64,000 bases of DNA from Isoperla grammatica (taxonomy: Eukaryota; Arthropoda; Insecta; Plecoptera; Perlodidae). Location: contig OX246744.1 of assembly GCA_945910005.1 (NCBI GenBank), positions 37,859,511-37,923,510 of the forward strand, given 5' to 3'. Under the pieces are notes generated by a model, which saw only the letters and a program-made list of their open reading frames with translations, was not told where the DNA came from and ran no database searches. This document shows positions 47,153-57,680 of this stretch, one piece after another; the stretch's first letter is position 1, and every line of letters begins with the position of its first letter. A program made the position numbers and the translations under genes.

Positions 47153-47749
47153 AACTAGGACATGAAGAAGAACTAGGACCCCAATTAGGCCTAGCCTACC
47201 ATGTATGTAGGCCTATCTTGAATCAACATAACAGGTATATTGAAATAGGCCTATATGAATATGAATCGCAATTAAACCAAAACTGACTTTAAATCTTGTA
47301 AAACATTTCAAAATTATAAAACTGTGACAAAACATCAATGAATATCAAGTCAAATATCTTCCGCGGGCTTGCGTGAAAAGTTCTCCCGTATATTTTCCCG
47401 TGTGAAAAGTTTTCACAACGGAACGAAACGAAACGTCTAAAAACGGCGTTATAGAATACCAAATCGAGTCTTCGTTTCGTTTCACAGGGAGAACTTCTCA
47501 CTTTCTGTTACAGAATAAGGGTCCTGCTCAGTGGTATTGTTAGTTATACCTGTGTTGTCTTAACGATATTGTTCTTTACAAAATACTGGAACCCCTGTAG
47601 ATCCAGTGATATTCTTCCAGCTATTATCTGCAAGGCATGGGTCCGAACCGTCCTACATGCTCGTGTAATCTGTGGCAACAGATAACGTGGCTTGATGATA
47701 ATATTGTTGTTGCTTCGTCTTCTCTACCACTTCCATCAACGCCGACTCT

Positions 47750-48119
47750 TCGCGAGTTATTTATTACTGGAACAGAAACACGTTCGTATAACATCTTCAT
47801 CGTGGTATGATTCAAGCACCAGTTCCTCCTCATTATGCCTTTGTTTTTGGCAAACGTGTTCATGAACTTTGTTTTTAAGTAATTTAACTGGGACAAGAAG
47901 TTTAATTTGCTATCCAGAATAATCCCCAAAAACATGTAGGACTTTACAAAGCCAATAACTTGACTATTCACTGTTATGTTAGAGCGTCTATTTTGGGAAA
48001 ACTTCTCTTTGACCATCATACATTTGATTTTGGATGCTGATATCTCCATTTTATGGGTCCTGCAGTGTTGTTTGCTGTTTCTTCCAGTTGAAGTACAACA
48101 TTCTTCACACCCTCTCTCC
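47750..48119 (-). pseudogene. LINE reverse-transcriptase fragment
   Basis: The minus-strand frame holds the end of the RT domain: SASKIKCMMV, then V-x-S-YMFLGIILDSKLNF, then K-x-K-x-M-x-x-FAKNKG and LYERVSVPVI. The FLG-x-x-LD motif with flanking spacing is characteristic of non-LTR (Jockey/I/CR1-like) elements. There is no ATG, no endonuclease and no catalytic YADD in the fragment. The frame decays after VPVI into low-quality sequence toward 47624. Confidence 0.75.
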
Positions 48120-48634
48120 AAACGGTCGCGACTGAGCTAGTTCTCGGTCAGGAGGGGGAGCTACGGGGGTTAGCGTGGCCCCGGGCTCTGTCCGGCAGGG
48201 GAGTTCCAACCCTGAAGAGGGGGGGGGGCGCCCCTGCGGGCAGATCTCGGAAGTCATTCTGCCTTAACGGTGCATCTTACCCTCCTAGCCTATGGTTCAC
48301 CTTCACGTGGTGCGGCTGCTAAGGTCGGCAACGAGGGAGGCGGGGGTGATTGCTGGCTAGTGCACATGATCCCCCAAATCCTTACGCCGGCCGAACTAAG
48401 AACCGGGTGGGGACTTGCCTTGATTGGCCGATCCCTAAGGAGGAAAACTTTAAACCCTCCATACTTAAGGTTCGGGCCTATGCCGATGAGTCGCAGTAGG
48501 CCACCGGAGTACTGTGTGGTCATTAGTAGGCCCTTAACCCTGGACTTGGCGCCCCAGTGGGGAAAGATAGCCTTGCCTGTGTACGGCGCACTGCCAGGTC
48601 GACCGCTCTTTCGTCCATTCTCGTGGGAATAATT
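48120..48634. other. GC-rich leader-like block upstream of the two-exon gene
   Basis: GC content is well above neighbours, with 10 G at 48219-48228. CCCTCCTAGCC and GGCAACGAGGGAGG (48290-48340) can pair around an inner CACC/GGTG hairpin, and TATGGTTCACC and GCTAAGGTCGGCAACGAGG stand out. It could be a LINE leader or the promoter and 5' UTR of the gene at 48635. Open frames here lack domains. Confidence 0.4.
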
Positions 48635-49213
48635 ATGGAATATTTGAAACAAACTTGTATTTATTGTAACAACGTGTTGGAGGACCAACACCAAGTCATC
48701 TTCGGGAAGAAGGTGCATCGCCAGTGTTGGCAGTATTGCGTCGCAAAGTTTGGCTACGACGAGATACTGCGTAGAGACGCGGGCAGCGGGAAGAACCTGA
48801 GACCAGTCCTCGAGGGGTTCTTGAAACAGTACGGCAGCGGTGGTGAGATGACGTCTGTACTGACAACCGCCATACACACTCCGCTCGTAATCAAGAGGGA
48901 GAAAATCAACAACAATCCAGACAGAGGTCGAAGAAAGACGAACATTAACGACCGAAATGTGCCGAAGATAACGACCAAATACGCATTTATAAGAAAAAAC
49001 AAGATCTCATACTATTGTATTCTTTGTGGAAGATATTTTTGGAGACCACATATATTCATTAACGATTACACTGTCCACGACCAATGTTTCATAAAGTGCA
49101 CAGCACAGTTCGCCAACGAGGAGATACTGCGAAGATTGGGACGGAGCAAACTGGGAGAGGACGGCAGACAATTGCTTAAAGACTTCCTGATAGTGTTTCT
49201 TATGAATTCACAG
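48635..49213 (+). CDS. Two-zinc-module protein, exon 1
   Basis: The ATG at 48635 opens 193 codons to a donor CAG-GTAATT at 49213/49214. It encodes two copies of one module about 125 residues apart: C-x2-C then K-x-VHRQCW-x2-C then EILRR and a leucine-rich LRPVLEGFLKQY; and C-x2-C then TVHDQCF-x3-C then EILRR and RQLLKDFL. The C-x2-C...H-x2-C spacing suggests a treble-clef-like zinc site followed by a helix. The linker is basic (RGRRKTNINDR). No known family is recognised. A DNA- or protein-binding role is inference. A related fragment lies at 38760. Confidence 0.6.
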
Positions 49214-49570
49214 GTAATTCATGTTTTAAATAAGAACACAGATTAGTTACATTCATTCTGGCACGGAGCCAGAGTGCACGTGGAAGGAAAAGAGACACTT
49301 TTTTGTTTTCACTAAATCATTTAACTATACCACGCCACCCATGCTTACTTGTATACACGTGTACCTATATCCGCTAAGCTTTCGTTAATGACCTAATACT
49401 GATACATTTTTCCCATCGAGCTAGGAATTCTCTACAGAGTATAATTTTCATTCTACTTATAGTCTTCTTCCTTTTAACTTTGCTCTCCTTGCTCCTCTCC
49501 GCTTCTGTTCCCCACCTACTCTTCCGATTCTCTTGTTTGTTTTCTATTGTTTTTTCTTCTTTCTTTTCAG

Positions 49571-49924
49571 AAAGCGATACCGATTGGAAGATGGAAACAA
49601 GACTTGCACCTGTTGCATTCGGTGAGTGCCGCCACTATTCGGGCACCTGACAAAGAAGCTCAGATCGGCATCCAGAATAACGATGTTCATTCTCAAGGTT
49701 CCAACAATCCACCTGAGACGGTTCAATTAGGAGTTATTGGTGATGGCTCCGGCCAGCAAAGCGACTTACATTTGCTAGGCAGTGAAAGTACTACGAGTCC
49801 TGTATTGGAGCTCTGTGCAAGTGAAAACAGCATCGGCGCAGAGTGGCACAACGATCCCATCGTTGGAACAAAAAAGAATAAAAAAAAGAATAAAAAATGT
49901 TGTTGTACATGTAACATTTTATAA
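49571..49924 (+). CDS. Two-zinc-module protein, exon 2 with CaaX-like tail
   Basis: Acceptor TTCTTTCTTTTCAG ends at 49570. Joined to exon 1 the phase is 0. 117 codons follow, mostly polar and low in recognisable structure, ending in a polybasic, Cys-rich tail KKNKKKNKKCCCTCNIL and stop. CNIL fits the CaaX prenylation pattern (Leu favours geranylgeranyl), and the Lys cluster plus extra Cys resemble Ras-superfamily membrane anchors. Membrane attachment is therefore plausible but inferred. The intron (49214-49570) has a good pyrimidine tract. The whole protein would be about 310 residues. Confidence 0.55.
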   Translation, partial: KAIPIGRWKQDLHLLHSVSAATIRAPDKEAQIGIQNNDVHSQGSNNPPETVQLGVIGDGSGQQSDLHLLGSESTTSPVLELCASENSIGAEWHNDPIVGTKKNKKKNKKCCCTCNIL

Positions 49925-50163
49925 AATATATACTATTTTCGACTAAAATTTGTTCATTGTTGTCACAAATCTTAATATTAATTAACAAGACTCAGCATAG
50001 ATTTTGAACGTCACCAATCAGAACATATTTTAGCAGACATCTTTAAACGTCACCCAGTCCAACCCAAAATGGTGACGGCGAGTACTGTGCGATAGCAATC
50101 TCATCTCGTACTGCACAATAGATTCTAAGCGCGAAGAACGCTCGCTGTAAGTGTTTTTCTGCT
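49925..50163. other. Spacer between gene and satellite
   Basis: No AATAAA immediately after the stop. AATAAATT-like signals are absent, and ATAAAATATA at 49921 may serve. Nothing else seen. Confidence 0.4.
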
Positions 50164-51840
50164 ACTGAACTCGCATGGCACCCACAGTATGCCCACATGG
50201 TTTAATTACTGAACATGCATGGCACACACAGTATACCCACATGGTTTAATTACTGAACCTGCATGGCACCCACCGTATGCCCACATGGTTTAATTACTGA
50301 ACCTGCATGACACCCACAGTATGTCCACATGGTTTAATTACTGAACCTGCATGACACCCACAGTATACCCACATGGTTAATTACTGAACCTGCATGACAC
50401 CCACAGTATACCTACATGGTTTAATTACTGAACCCGCATGGCACCCACCGTATACAATTCAATTCAATTCAATTCAATTCAATTTTTATTCAATAATTCC
50501 ACATGATACATAACAGAATGGTTATTGGACGATTTGTACATTGATATTAATATCTACGGACAGAAGTTATGTCTTGAGAGTCCGTAGACAAATATCTACC
50601 CACATGGTTTAATTACTGACCCCACATGGCACCCACAGTATACCCACATGGTTTAATTACTGAACCCGCATGGCACCCACAGTATGCCCACATGGTTTAG
50701 TTACTGAACCTGCATAGCACTCACAGTATACCCACATGGTTTAGTTACTTAACCCGCAAGGCACCCACAGTATACCCACATGGTTTAGTTACTTAACCCG
50801 CAAGGCACCCACAGTATGCCCACATGGTTTAATTACTGAACCTGCATGGCACCCACAGTATGCCCACATGGTTTAATTACTGAACCTGCATGGCACACAC
50901 AGTATACCCACATGGTTTAATTACTGAACCTGCATGGCACCCACAGTATTCCCACATGGTTTAGTGAGCCCGCATGGCACCCACAGTATACCCACATGGT
51001 TTAATTACTGAACCTGCATGGCACCCACAGTATACCCACATGGTTTAATTACTGAACCTGCATGACACCCACAGTATACCCACATGGTTTAATTACTGAA
51101 CCTGCATGACACCCACAGTATGCCCACATGGTTTAATTACTGAACCTGCATGACACCCACAGTATGCCCACATGGTTTAATTACTGAACCTGCATGGCAC
51201 CCACAGTATGCCCACATGGTTTAATTACTGAACCTGCATGGCACCCACAGTATGCCCACATGGTTTAATTACTGAACCTGCATGACACCCACAGTATGCC
51301 CACATGGTTTAATTACTGAACCTGCATGGCACCCACAGTATGCCCACATGGTTTAATTACTGAACCTGCATGGCACCCACAGTATGCCCACATGGTTTAA
51401 TTACTGAACCTGCATGGCACACAAAGTATACCCACATGGTTTAATTACTGAACCTGCATGACACCCACAGTATGTCCACATGGTTTAATTACTGAACCCG
51501 CAAGGCACCCACAGTATACCCACATGGTTTAATTACTGAACCCGCATGGCACCCACAGTATGTCAACATGGTTTAATTACTGAACCTGCATGACACCCAC
51601 AGTATGCCCACATGGTTTAATTACTGAACCTGAATGACACCCACAGTATGTCCACATGGTTTAATTACTGAACCCGCAAGGCACCCACAGTATACCCACA
51701 TGGTTTAATTACTGAACCCGCAAGGCACCCACAGTATACCCACATGGTTTAATTACTGAACCCACATGGCACCCACAGTATACCCACATGGTTTAATTAC
51801 TGAACCTGCATGGCACCCACCGTTTGCCCACATGGTTAAG
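50164..51840. repeat. 44-bp satellite, about 35 copies
   Basis: The unit is CATGGTTTAATTACTGAACC, then TGCATGGCACCCACAGTAT and GCCCA. Starts are 44 bp apart (50196, 50240, 50284, 50328). Variants (TGACACC/TGGCACC, TACCC/TGCCC/TGTCC, CCCGCAAGG) form local runs. Interrupted once at 50457-50601. Confidence 0.95.
50457..50601 (-). mobile_element. 5'-truncated retroposon end inserted in the 44-bp satellite
   Basis: 145 bp of foreign sequence begins with (AATTC)n. On the minus strand it ends in a TTGAA microsatellite tail, as in many animal LINE/SINE 3' ends. The satellite resumes in register on the right (TACCCACATGG). Confidence 0.6.
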
Positions 51841-52536
51841 AACTTTTTAATCGTCATCACTATTAATCATTAAGGCTATTCCAGCAACTGTCACGTTGAC
51901 TAAAAATCTGATTTTTATGGTTGTAACTTTTAAATATGGTTCTCAGCGAACAAAAAAAAATGTAAAAAAAAATACCGTTATTGACATTCGCGCGTACCGG
52001 GACGGTAAAAAAGTCAAATTTTGTTCCGAGGTTCTGATAAAACCGGCTGTGTTAAAGTATTGTTTTTTGTACAGTACTTGACAAAACATGTTTTTAGAAC
52101 CCTCGTTTAGTTTTATCATTTTTAAATGCAGGGGTCCAAAGTTATAATTTTTTTGCTGTACCTGTGTTTTTTACCCTAAATTTAGTACGTTTTGTAACTG
52201 CTCTAAGAGATTTAATATAGGTGCTAGTGCAATAATAATGTTTTGAGTTCTCGGTTGAAGATTCTACTTTTCAATGGTGGTTGAAACTTTAAAATCGTGT
52301 TGCTGGTTCCTGAGAAACCTCGGAATAAAAACACGCATGCAAATAGTCGAGCGAACGGCTGGCGTGAGGGTCCGTGTCTGGCCAAGTCTGGCTGATGGCT
52401 AGCGCTCCGGTGTTCTTGCGGCGGCACGGCGTACTTCTACGACACGGCTAGCGGACGCGGCAGTTTGAATGCAGGAACCATGCGACGCGGTGCTCATCTG
52501 CAACTTTGATTTGTGTGGTTTGTTTGTGTGATTATA
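51841..52536. other. 5' flank of the Mutator-YqaJ gene
   Basis: AT-rich to about 52300, then CG-rich (52330-52480) with an octamer ATGCAAAT at 52336, a plausible promoter for the gene starting at 52537. I found no terminal inverted repeat for the transposon here. Confidence 0.4.
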
Positions 52537-52694
52537 ATGGGAAGAAAATGCATTCCAGCAAGTAAACGGAGGAAGAGAAATAAGCAATCAAAGGCTGCAC
52601 AAGCTTATTTTAAACGTAAAGTCCAAGAGAAACTGGTTCCGGCTGCATCAACACCTACAGCTTTGGGTTTGACAAACCCAAAGCCTACAAGCAA
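52537..52694 (+). CDS. Mutator-YqaJ gene, exon 1
   Basis: ATG at 52537; 52 codons plus 2 nt; donor AA-GTAAGT. Very basic start (KRRKRNKQSK), probable nuclear localisation. Confidence 0.7.
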
Positions 52695-52975
52695 GTAAGT
52701 GAATTATTGATTTAGACCTAAACCACCATAAGTGTCAGGTATATAGCCCAGAATATAAACAATAACATGAAATGTAATTGCATAAATGCGAACGATACAA
52801 AGTATTAATTTTACGGAAATTCAAAAACTCGATATTTTATATTTATTTCTTACCGTGCGACATATGTGGTATGGGAGTGTGATATTGTGCCAATAATACC
52901 ACCATCATATTATTACAAAGTGACAAGTATACCAGTAAACAATAGAAGTACATTATAGTCGCTTGATAACCTATA

Positions 52976-53221
52976 TCTATAAAAACGAGTGTATGCATGT
53001 ATGTGTGTACGTCTTTTATGCGTTCCTAAACTATTCATCCGATTGCGATAAAAGAATCGCCCAGCGTACGAGTCAAGTGCTCGCATTCAGGGCTCCGCTC
53101 TGAGTTATTTGACAGGGTAATCAATGAATACTGTCTCTGTTCTTAAGTAAACACTTTTATTCAAAATCCTCGCACTTTGTTTATGTTTGCCGTGTTGGGG
53201 CGCGGGAGTGCCAGACCTAGT
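52976..53221 (+). mobile_element. Helitron-like 5' end within intron 1
   Basis: After an A, TCTATAAAAACGAGTG, ATGTATGTGTGTACGTC and TTATGCGTTCCTAAAC follow the typical Helitron 5' sequence (from memory). A CTAG followed by T at 53218-53222 could be the 3' end, but I see no good hairpin before it. Confidence 0.5.
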
Positions 53222-53731
53222 CCACACAAGAAATACTTAGACCATGAGTTCGACTGATAAGTGATAACAATATCAGCCGCTGTGAAGATAATTGCTACGA
53301 AAATGACCATTGAAAATTGAAATGTCACCATTGACTTGTCAGTGTTAGCGATCTGTCTTTTCTTTGTCAACCTCTTTCATAAACCAAAGAAAGCGTCAAT
53401 GAACAAAGGAAAGGATGCAACTATTAAAAATATTGTTTGAATAGAAATAATAAATGCTATCACATGCTTATAGTTCAATAAAGATGGTATTTTGTCCTAT
53501 TGATAAAAATGGTTGACTAAACACTTGTTGTTTTATCTTTGGGTAGGTTCATTCAATTGTTCACTCTTCTTCAACCCTGCTTGAAAGATTAGACAATTGA
53601 GCGTATGCGAGCGTGGCCCAACTTCCGAGCGGTGTGTTCGACAGGCCTGGCAGCAGCACTTTATAAAATAAATGCATTCTAAGATATACTTTTGTAACTT
53701 TTTATTCCACTTCTGGTTCTTTATTGCGCCT

Positions 53732-53743
53732 CCCCCCCCCCCC
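53732..53743. repeat. C homopolymer (12)
   Basis: Run of C inside intron 1. Confidence 0.9.
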
Positions 53744-53910
53744 ACGGAGCCGCCGCTTCGCAAACATATCATTTACCTTGTTACCACTACTATTTTAATA
53801 CATATGTTATTAGTTATTATTAGCACAGATAACTAATTATCTACGTAGTTAATTAGTTATCTGTTATTAGCATGCGGTGTAGCACTATTTCCTTTACGAA
53901 CACATTTTAG

Positions 53911-53992
53911 GGAAGAGCCAATAAATAATGACGAAACGGACACCAGCTTGATTGCGTCTCCGCAGCCTGGTCCATCAGGCTTACATCACTTA
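53911..53992 (+). pseudogene. Duplicated linker exon without a donor
   Basis: After acceptor ACATTTTAG the frame (same phase as the next exon) encodes PQPGPSGL, shared with the exon at 54095. No GT donor follows the similarity, so this copy is probably skipped. Confidence 0.5.
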
Positions 53993-54094
53993 ATGTTATT
54001 TATTGAATTCAGCATATTTATTTATGTATTTGATATCTACAGTAGTTGTACAATTAAATTAATTATATAAATAAATCACGAACACATTTTATAG

Positions 54095-54217
54095 GGAGCA
54101 CCTGAACGTAACAATAAATGAGGTTACCATACAGTCCAATCCCATTGACAATCCACAGCCTGGTCCATCGGGGCTTCAGTTTCGTGAAGAACTTACATCA
54201 ACGACTTCCGACAACAG
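54095..54217 (+). CDS. Mutator-YqaJ gene, linker exon A
   Basis: Acceptor TTTTATAG, donor ACAG-GTAAAT, 123 nt. Polar linker with PQPGPSGL. Confidence 0.65.
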
Positions 54218-54307
54218 GTAAATATCAAAACACGATTCTCTCGTCCCGTGTGCCCTGCTTACCACTATGGCGGAAGATATAACTCATACATCACAACCTT
54301 TTTTTAG

Positions 54308-54418
54308 AGAATCTCTAAATGAACAACCAATTAATGTCGATGAGAACGATACGCCGAAGACTGCACGATTTGGGCTACGCTATGGGCGAACCAAAGCTAC
54401 AACGAAGTTCACGATCCG
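54308..54418 (+). CDS. Mutator-YqaJ gene, linker exon B
   Basis: Acceptor after a T-rich tract (TTTTTTTAG), donor CCG-GTAAAC, 111 nt, phase preserved. Ends with a basic segment (LRYGRTKATTKF). Confidence 0.6.
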
Positions 54419-54609
54419 GTAAACGCAAAGTTAATTTGTTCACTTATTTATCAGTACGTATAGGTCTTACATCGCAATTTGTATTTACTTTCACTATATA
54501 TAAAAACTTACTGAATTGAGTGACAAACATTAAACGTACCTTAATAATCATGAAACTAATCATTGCATTTATTTAGCTAACACAGCGTATCGGTGTTTCT
54601 TCTCTATAG

Positions 54610-55027
54610 GGAAGACCCAGAGGATTTGGACGAGGATCTACCCGATTTGTTAATCGACAATTCCGCATGTATTGAAGACATACCTGTTACTGGACGTCGT
54701 ATTGTCGATATTACTCATATTACCAAAGAGCTTTTGAAGCTTGGCGAGCATTCACGCGTTTGTACCACTGGCCGATACAAGTTGGTCAAGGAGGTGAAGG
54801 TGAACGGACTTGTTAGCACCCTCAAATTTCACTGTGCAAACTGCGACCGTGTCAGCTATGTCAACACAGATCATACAATTAGGCCCAATGAACTAAATGA
54901 AAGCGCTGTCTGGGGAGCCACTTCGATTGGAAGCGGGTACTCCCAGATGCAAGAAATGCTCGCTGTACTTGACGTCCCATTCATGACCGAACGCAGTTAC
55001 AAGAAACACGAGAACACCGTATTCGAG
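54610..55027 (+). CDS. Mutator-YqaJ gene, N-terminal transposase exon
   Basis: Acceptor TTCTCTATAG, donor GAG-GTATCG. Contains LGEHSRVC, GLVSTLKFHCANC and SIGSGYSQMQEML-x5-VPFM, the conserved start of metazoan Mutator-like transposase domains. Confidence 0.75.
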
Positions 55028-55348
55028 GTATCGTTGATTGATTGAATGTCAATAACACATAATAGGGTTTGAGATGTGTAACATGTGCTGTGTCTAAAGC
55101 TTGAAACTAGAACACATATTTCATACTAGGTGTACCATACAAAACATTGAATACCCATGCACAATGCACATGAGACTTGAGAGTAGTCAAAATCATGCAA
55201 TTTTCTGTGGATTATTGGTTAGTAACTTACCTTTCCCCTCATTACTTTCACTCCGATTACTTTTAATACATTAACTGGTAATGATCATATTTGATTTTAA
55301 AGTAATACAAGATTGTCGTGTTCTCTATCACCTGGTATTATTTTTAAG

Positions 55349-55519
55349 ACGTGGGAGCAACACCTCATAGAGAAAATGGCTGCTGCAGGTCAAAGAGAAA
55401 GAGAAATTGCATTGGCCAAGGGCGATGTTGAAGATGGTATACCCGTTATAAGGGTAATTGGGGATGGTGGTTGGTGTATGCGTACATACGGCCATGGCTT
55501 TCGAGCATCAGCTGGAGTA
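55349..55519 (+). CDS. Mutator-YqaJ gene, exon with first catalytic Asp
   Basis: Acceptor ATTTTTAAG, donor GTA-GTAAGT, 57 codons. VIGDGGWCMRTYG carries the first DDE aspartate (GAT at 55463). Confidence 0.75.
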
Positions 55520-55603
55520 GTAAGTTCTTATAAAGATTTCAATTGTATTTATCACTACCTACTAATGAGTAAATTATTCGTAATATATAATTATATCTTA
55601 CAG

Positions 55604-55830
55604 GCTTGTATAATTGGTGCTGAAACCAAGCAATTGCTATATGTTGGTGTAAAAAACAAGTACTGCTATGTGCAGTAAACATGCACACAAGCCCACGCAA
55701 GATACTCTTCCCCAGCATACATGTTTTAAAAACTACTCTGGTCCATCCACTGGCATGGAGACAGAAATCATAATCGAAGGATTCAATAAAAGCGAGCAGC
55801 AACATGGTCTCCGGTACAAATACTATATAG
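55604..55830 (+). pseudogene. Mutator-YqaJ gene, frameshifted exon
   Basis: Acceptor ATCTTACAG, donor ATAG-GTGTGT. The first part reads IIGAETKQLLYVGVKNKYC and ends at TAA (55676). The conserved continuation CSKHAHKP...CFKNYSG is in another frame from 55671. The site reads TATGTGCAG, consistent with a net loss of 2 nt in a GT repeat. Confidence 0.75.
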
Positions 55831-55933
55831 GTGTGTGTGTATGTGTATTTACATTTGCTTTATCCACAAATATGACTTATGGTTTGCACTGCAATAAATT
55901 ATAAAATGTTCTATTTCATGGCAATGTCTGTAG

Positions 55934-56204
55934 GTGACGGAGATTCAAGCGTTTACCCGCGGATTCGCAAGTCCGTTAGTTACGGCCGTAGTGTCGTAAA
56001 AATTGAATGCGCGAATCACGTTATACGTTGCTACACAAGTAAACTGCATCTTTTGAAAAAGAACATGAAATACGATCCGCATGTCAGGAACATCCTGAGT
56101 GACAAACTGCCGCGGTTGACCACCGCCGCCCGCAGTGCCATCCGACAAGCCGGAAGTCACCAGAATGTTGATTTGCTACAGCAAGATCTTCGAAATGGAC
56201 CAAG
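55934..56204 (+). CDS. Mutator-YqaJ gene, exon with second catalytic Asp
   Basis: Acceptor ATGTCTGTAG, donor AAG-GTGAGA. Opens with GDGDSSVYPRIR (second DDE aspartate), then YGRSVVKIECANH. Confidence 0.75.
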
Positions 56205-56417
56205 GTGAGATGTGTAACTACACAATTCTAAAAATATAACAAATTATCCTGCTATACTTGAGTCTTTTCCTCTGCCACTTCCAGCCCCAAGAATGCATTC
56301 TTGTACAATTAGCGACACAAAAATGTCCCCCTCCCCTTCCCCTGCAAACATCCACAAGTAGTGAACAGCTGCCACGTGCGTTGCTGCGATAATAATATAT
56401 ACATAAATATATTTCAG

Positions 56418-57060
56418 ACATGTTTTCGGCAACCATACAAAATGCAGGACTGCCACTCCGTTGGACGAGCCGTTGGACGAGCCGTTGGACCCGCAACATG
56501 CGTACTGTACGAGGAAGGGCAAAATGGAAAGCAACTACAAACCATTGCTGGAAGAGTGCGGAATGCTAGCAGAAGTAGCATCGCATCTTGATTGTGTTGT
56601 GAGGAAAGCCGACACTCTAAAATACAACCTAACTAACAATCAGGCGGAGCGGTACAACAGCATGGTTGCTAAAATGATTTCTGGCAAACGGATCGACCAC
56701 GCCAAACGTGGAGGATACAGAGGTCGCGTTATGGGGGCTGGACTGGCTCATGGTGGCGGTCCTGGTTGGCATCTAAGCCCCTTGCGCAGGCTCACTGGCC
56801 ATAGTCCAGGGAAAATTACTAAGCGTGAGTTTGTGAGGCGCAAGATAAAGGGGACCTCAGCCGCTCGTCGTCGCCTTGCCCAAGGACCTCTTTATAAAAA
56901 GAAACCCTCAGAAGGTGCTGGCCGAGAATACGGGCCTCTGGCGGCACAAGAAGACCTGCCCGAGGACGAATTTAAGAACAAATGTAATGCTATCTTGACA
57001 GCCCAAAAGGAACAAGTCGACTGTGTGGAAAAGCAAAAAGACTTACAAGAAAGATCGAAG
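56418..57060 (+). CDS. Mutator-YqaJ gene, exon with catalytic Glu and linker
   Basis: Acceptor ATATTTCAG, donor GAAG-GTAATA. A 12-nt duplication gives PLDEPLDEPLD (56458-56490). NNQAERYNSMVAKMISGKR holds the third catalytic residue (GAG 56647-56649). The rest is a basic linker to the nuclease. Confidence 0.75.
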
Positions 57061-57197
57061 GTAATAGTGTGTTATGAATTTTCCGTTGGGCGGCAATACT
57101 AATGCGTTATATATAGTCTGAAAGTTTTCCATGATATTATTCCACGCCAATAACTTTTACATGCATTTGCACTGTAGTGTTATCTTTTTAATTGTAG

Positions 57198-57266
57198 GGT
57201 CAAGCTGAGTGTGCTTTGTGGAGACAACTCCGGGCCGATCGACTAACTGCCTCAAACTTTGGATGT
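57198..57266 (+). CDS. Mutator-YqaJ gene, first YqaJ exon
   Basis: 69 nt between acceptor TTTAATTGTAG and donor TGT-GTATGT. Encodes W-x-x-LRADRLTASNFG, the YqaJ motif I. Confidence 0.7.
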
Positions 57267-57356
57267 GTATGTATATGTTACACTTATTTATTACCGAAAT
57301 ATACATTGTTAGTAATATATCACACAATACAGGTGTAATCATCAACAACTATAATT

Positions 57357-57460
57357 ATATTATTATTACTATTATTATCATCATTATTATTATAATTATA
57401 ATTATTATAATAATAATAATTAATGTTATTATTATAATTATTATTATAATAATAATAATA

Positions 57461-57491
<31 letters not shown>

Positions 57492-57530
57492 GTGTTGTTG
57501 TTATTGTAATTATTGTTATTGTTATTATTA
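57357..57530. repeat. (ATT)n/(AAT)n microsatellite in intron
   Basis: AT-only triplet runs in both senses. The poly-Ile and poly-Asn frames across it are artefacts. Confidence 0.9.
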
Positions 57531-57680
57531 GTATTGTGTATTATTGCGTTGTGTGTGATTACTATTATGATCATCATTATAAACTAATTATAATAATATT
57601 AACTAAACTATAACTATGCTAGTACATCCATTTTGTGGAGCTGTTACTGATATTGTTGGGTTTCGCTTTTCTTCGCACAG

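Larger units (their letters stand above)
46468..47524. mobile_element. Inverted-repeat element carrying a palindrome and a dispersed repeat
   Basis: GGACCCTTATTCTGTAA is found at 46468 and inverted at 47524, and both ends continue with GTTTCACA and GTTTCGTTTC-like blocks. About 1.06 kb with no transposase. No clean target duplication. The ends may also come from two solo copies in opposite orientation. Confidence 0.5.

Noticed and set aside
48270..48877. Overlapping frames on both strands upstream of the zinc-module gene
   Set aside because: Non-ATG starts, no domains, GC-rich block. Only the frame from 48635 has structured Cys/His repeats.
50164..51840. CRISPR-like array of 44-bp repeats
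   Set aside because: Head-to-tail satellite with no spacers and graded variants.
57209..57613. Poly-Ile and Asn-rich frames
   Set aside because: AT-triplet microsatellite in an intron of the Mutator-YqaJ gene.
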